A stretch of DNA of 64,000 bases. Source: Xiphophorus maculatus. Its lineage: Eukaryota; Chordata; Actinopteri; Cyprinodontiformes; Poeciliidae. A program made the position numbers and the translations under genes. Positions 60,525 through 64,000 of the stretch are shown here, piece after piece. The first letter of the stretch is position 1. Every line of letters begins with the position of its first letter. The notes under the pieces were generated by a model that was given only the letters and a program-made list of their open reading frames with translations, was not told where the DNA came from and did no database searches. Location: NCBI RefSeq assembly GCF_002775205.1, contig NC_036445.1, positions 3,802,802 through 3,866,801 on the forward strand, read 5' to 3'.

Positions 60525-60530
60525 AATAAA
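60525..60530 (+). terminator. Poly(A) signal of gene E
   Basis: AATAAA lies 53 bases after the TAA at 60470-60472, which supports 60377-60472 as the terminal exon. Confidence 0.5.
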
Positions 60531-61500
60531 TAACAATGTAAGTGTGTAGATATTTATATTTGCTGTCATTGTTCAAAATATCAAGTGATATTTTTTAGCA
60601 TACAGATTGCTATGATTATATTTAGCCAAAAGGAAATGCAAGCATGAGCCACTTCAAAAGGACTCTGCTATGAAAACCCCAATGAAGACTCTGCTACCAC
60701 TTTGGGTATATAAATATTCTAAAACAGTCACCAAGGCTCTGAGGTTCTCACGAGCTGAATGTTGATGCACAACATTCAGCCTCAGGAAAGCTATGTTTTC
60801 TGTTTAGTTCAAAGTTCACTCAAAAAGAAAGCAGGCCCTTATTAATATGGAAAATTTAAAGGAAATTAAATTTTGCATATTAGTTAATATTAACTGGAAG
60901 GTGAATGGTCATTGCTCAGCTTAGGATGAATAAGGCTCTGTCATGTGTCAGTGTGACTACAGGACGTGTTTCCGGGTTGCATCATTTTATATCAAGTCAT
61001 CTTTAAACTGAGACACATAGAACAAAGATATGCTTAACTGAAGTCAGCACGCAAAGACTTGTGATTTATTAGCATTTTACATGCCCTCAGGTAAGCAAGC
61101 TTTGTTTCTCTTATCAAAGAAAATTCTTACTAAAATATATTGTTAGCTGTAATTTGTATTACAGCTAAGAGGAGGTATAACTTCTGTTTGTTTGTCTTAG
61201 ATCTGAAATGCGAGTAGTGTCAGAAAAAGTCTCATGTAAGGCTTTTTCTGACTCAGTGGAAATCTTTAACAGAGGATTTCTGCTGTGTTGCCTATAAACA
61301 CAGCAGTGCATTTTTAAAAATTTAAGCACAAGATAATTGACATAATGTTCAAAACTGAAGAAAATGAAGCAATTCAGGGATTTAATTTGTTTTTGTTATA
61401 TGAGTCAAAATAATTGTTATACATTCGTGAAATTGGCCATTGCCAGTGACTCTAACAGGCATTTTAAATGTTTTGTATCTTCCTTTGTTTAAGGTCCATA
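60531..61500 (+). other. Intergenic DNA and probable 5' UTR exon/intron of the FFAR-like gene
   Basis: A donor at 61091 (ccctcag then gtaagc) and an acceptor ending at 61493 (cctttgtttaag) suggest a noncoding first exon ending at 61090 and a 5' UTR intron just before the start codon. Four perfect short inverted repeats lie here: 60754-60780, 61143-61168, 61219-61252 and 61280-61306. The last three fall inside the putative intron. Confidence 0.4.
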
Positions 61501-62412
61501 ATGGAGTCAGTGGTGAAAAGTGAGATTATTCTGACATTTTACATCATTTCTTTCCTGATTGGCCTTCCAGCCAATCTGGTGGCTCTCTATGCCTTCAGTG
61601 TCAAGATCCACTGCAAGCCACTCCCAACAGACATCCTGCTTTTGAATCTGACTGTGTCCGACCTGCTCTTCTTGATCATCCTTCCTCTCAAGATGCACGA
61701 GGCAGCATCAGGGATGCAGTGGAATCTGCCCAACATTATGTGTTCTATCACCTCTTTTACCTTTTTCTCCACAATATACACCAGCTCCTTACTGCTGATG
61801 GCCGTTGCCGTGGTCCGCTACTTAGGAGTGGCCTTTCCTATTGCCTATCAGCGATTGCAAAAACCTTTGTATCCGATCATCATCAGTGCTGTTATGTGGC
61901 TGATCTCAATGGGACACTGCAGCATCACTTTCATCATCCAACACCACCCATCTCTCTCCAGCATAAACTCCTCTATCTGCTATGAGAATTTTACACCCAA
62001 GCAACTGAAGATTCTCCTCCCCGTGCGTTTGGAGTTTTTCTTTGTGGTCTGCCTTGTACCTCTTATAATTTCCATTTTCTGCTACCTGCGCTTGATTTTG
62101 ATTCTGTACAGCCGTCCCAGGATATCCTGGATGCAGAAAAGGAAGGCTATTGGCATGGCATTGGGGACTCTTGCTATGTTCCTCATTTGTGTTCTGCCAT
62201 ACAATTTCTCTCATTTATTGGGTTTCTTCCAGGGTCAGAGCCCTGAATGGAGGTACTACACTTTGCTTCTCAGCACATTAAACACCTGCATCGATCCCAT
62301 CATATTTTATTTCTCCTCCTCAATCTTCCACTGCACTAGCAAAAAATCTATTTTCAGAAAGCATCGTGTTAATGATGTAAAACTGGAAACAAGGGGCACA
62401 TGTTCAACCTGA
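61501..62412 (+). CDS. Free fatty acid receptor 2/3-like GPCR
   Basis: This is a single coding exon of 303 residues with seven hydrophobic segments. It is strongly FFAR2/FFAR3-like: FLIGLPANLVALYAF (TM1), DLLFLIILPLKMHEAAS (TM2), RYLGVAFPI after TM3, CYENFTPKQL in the second extracellular loop, LLPVRLEF (TM5), LPYNFSHLLGF (TM6) and EWRYYTLLLSTLNTCIDP (TM7). The arginines and histidine that bind the carboxylate in FFAR2 (PVRLE, NFSHL, the WR before TM7) are all conserved, so a short-chain fatty acid ligand is likely. The E/DRY motif at the end of TM3 is VRY (VVRYLG, 61810-61827): the acidic residue is valine. I chose the ATG at 61501 rather than the in-frame one at 61468 because 61468 lies upstream of the acceptor ending at 61493 and 61501 matches family length. 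Whether it is FFAR2 or FFAR3 cannot be decided here. Confidence 0.9.
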   Translation: MESVVKSEIILTFYIISFLIGLPANLVALYAFSVKIHCKPLPTDILLLNLTVSDLLFLIILPLKMHEAASGMQWNLPNIMCSITSFTFFSTIYTSSLLLMAVAVVRYLGVAFPIAYQRLQKPLYPIIISAVMWLISMGHCSITFIIQHHPSLSSINSSICYENFTPKQLKILLPVRLEFFFVVCLVPLIISIFCYLRLILILYSRPRISWMQKRKAIGMALGTLAMFLICVLPYNFSHLLGFFQGQSPEWRYYTLLLSTLNTCIDPIIFYFSSSIFHCTSKKSIFRKHRVNDVKLETRGTCST

Positions 62413-64000
62413 ATCTGAATTTTAATCCTACTATTTGTTTTTAAAGTAGCACTCTATGGTTTCTTTATTCAGTTGTTTTCAACTCAGTTCTGTTGAAATG
62501 ACCTACTGCTGTTTATTATTAGCTGTATCTTAACCCAAAACCTTGGTTAATCTTTTTAGAAGGCTTCGCAAATTTATAAGTCACGAGGAAGATGTCAGCT
62601 TTAATTTCGTAGATTAATTTATTATGGTTGGCCTATTACTTCATCTCCTTTAGAGTAGGTGAGATACTCTGCACTAATGCTTTCAGTAGATACATGTATA
62701 GAATTAATGAGTAAGGAAAAGTATGAAAAGTAAAAAGAAACTCATTTGTCTTCATTTGCACATAGATCAAAAACAAGATAACATGTATGGAAAGAATATT
62801 CAAATTAAACAAATAAACTGTAATTAAAATATGTATTTTTATATGTGGTTGGGTTTGAAGCTAGATTACCATGTGATTAGTTTCAATATCCTAAGAGCTT
62901 TAAAAATGTATTGATTTAAAGAAATAAAGTTTTAAATACCAACTCATGACTGCAGCAAATGTGGGATTTCTTTCTGAATGAAAAAGGCACACCATTTTAC
63001 ACTGTCTCGTGAATTTTAGCAAACTGAATAAATTCCTCCAGTAATATGTAATATCATAAAAATAATTTTGTATGTGTTAAATAACCTTCAGAGAGGAAAT
63101 GGTTGTTGCTGTCCAATCCTTGTACAAAGAGAAACATCACTAAAACACGCTAAAACAGTTGTAAAACATATTTGGCCATTGTTATACAGAGAGCTGTTGT
63201 GGAGGCTGCTGAAGGTGATTACATAACCCTCACTGAAGTTCATGTAATCACAATGGACTGATGTTAAATTCTAGATTCAGCTGGAAAGAAAATAAGACTA
63301 GAAGGATAATATCATGATAATCCTATGTTCTAGTTATTTAACTTACATATTTCAGTGCAGTTATAGCCACAAGGCAGCTTTAATAAATGCTGCCTTTTAA
63401 CCTAAAGCTAAAAAGCTTTAGGTTTTTTTGTTTTGTTTAACATTGTGTATTCCATGCCTCAAGTTGCGGTAACTCAAAACCTATAACAATAGAAGAGTTT
63501 AAAAGCCTACAGGAAAAAAATAAACTGACTGGGTAGACTCCTTTAGGGAGTATTGAAAAAGGAAATCACAACCACATCTGTGTTTGTCAAAGAATGACCT
63601 TCCTAGTCAGAGATTGTGGTGCTGAAACAAAACCTGACATCACACATCAGGGGGATCAGAGGGAAATCAACACAGATTTTTACATGATCACTGACTTATA
63701 AACTTATATATAAACTTATATTATATAGACTTATAAACTGAGAAGAAGCAACTTGGAGGAAAGTGGATCGAAACAGCTGAGGGAGGTTGGGTACAGAGAA
63801 TGACTGAATGAACACGAGGGGGAAAACAGAGGACAGGAAAACATCAACTAAGCAATATTAGAGTAAACACAAAAGTGAGCAGAGATATAAATCAGACAAA
63901 CATACTAAAATAAAGCACAGTAGGCTCTGAAGTCAAAAGCAACAAAAGCAGACAAAAGCTCAGCAAAAAATGACCAAGTACCTACTAAAAGTCCACACAA
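62413..64000. other. 3' UTR and downstream DNA of the FFAR-like gene
   Basis: Poly(A) hexamers lie at 62812-62817 and 62923-62928. Two adjacent small hairpins are at 63371-63396 and 63399-63424. No further gene is seen to the end of the window. Confidence 0.4.

Overview
The window is vertebrate nuclear DNA, almost certainly from a ray-finned (teleost) fish. Genes are split into small exons with GT-AG introns, and immunoglobulin-domain exons are consistently in phase 1. The intergenic DNA is AT-rich and carries typical fish interspersed repeats with (ATGG)n tails. All genes lie on the + strand. I cannot name the species.

Layout. At about 1-3.9 kb is the 3' part of an NLR gene (end of the NACHT-associated helical region, LRR exons, C-terminal helical domain; probably NLRX1-like). 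A repeat-rich gap follows (3.9-6.9 kb). From 6.9 to 60.5 kb there is a tandem family of Siglec-like transmembrane receptors: gene A (6900-11410, 3 Ig domains), gene B (17606-33009, 19 Ig domains), gene C (36309-42046, 4 Ig domains and two ITIMs), gene D (46237-52429, 4 Ig domains and two ITIMs) and gene E (55942-60472, a divergent MAG/CD22-like Siglec). A short-chain fatty-acid receptor gene (FFAR2/3-like, one coding exon) lies at 61501-62412. Between and inside the genes are broken Siglec exons at 34842-34920, 37136-37352, 50325-50557 and 53555-54935.

Genes A-D share one plan: a 46-nt signal-peptide exon, then a V-set exon whose F strand carries the F-R-(L/I)-(D/E) motif with the arginine that binds sialic acid in Siglecs, then C2/I-set exons, a 79-nt membrane exon and two cytoplasmic exons. 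They look like sialic-acid-sensing leukocyte receptors. C and D should recruit SHP phosphatases through ITIMs, while A and B have short tails without ITIMs. Gene B is the standout. It conceptually joins in frame into a 2077-residue protein with six alternating V-C2 pairs followed by seven further C2 domains. Known mammalian Siglecs have a single V-set domain, so this would be a multivalent sialic-acid lectin of unusual design. Its modules show recent tandem amplification and exchange between copies.

Other highlights are a 2.24-kb foldback element with about 1-kb inverted arms and a 6-bp target duplication (13816-16070), a V-set exon split by a retroelement with a 13-bp target duplication, a frameshift that puts a third ITIM of gene C out of frame, loss of the lectin arginine in gene E, and a VRY instead of ERY motif in the FFAR-like receptor. 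The Siglec-FFAR adjacency matches the MAG-CD22-FFAR block of human chromosome 19q13, which supports orthology of the locus.
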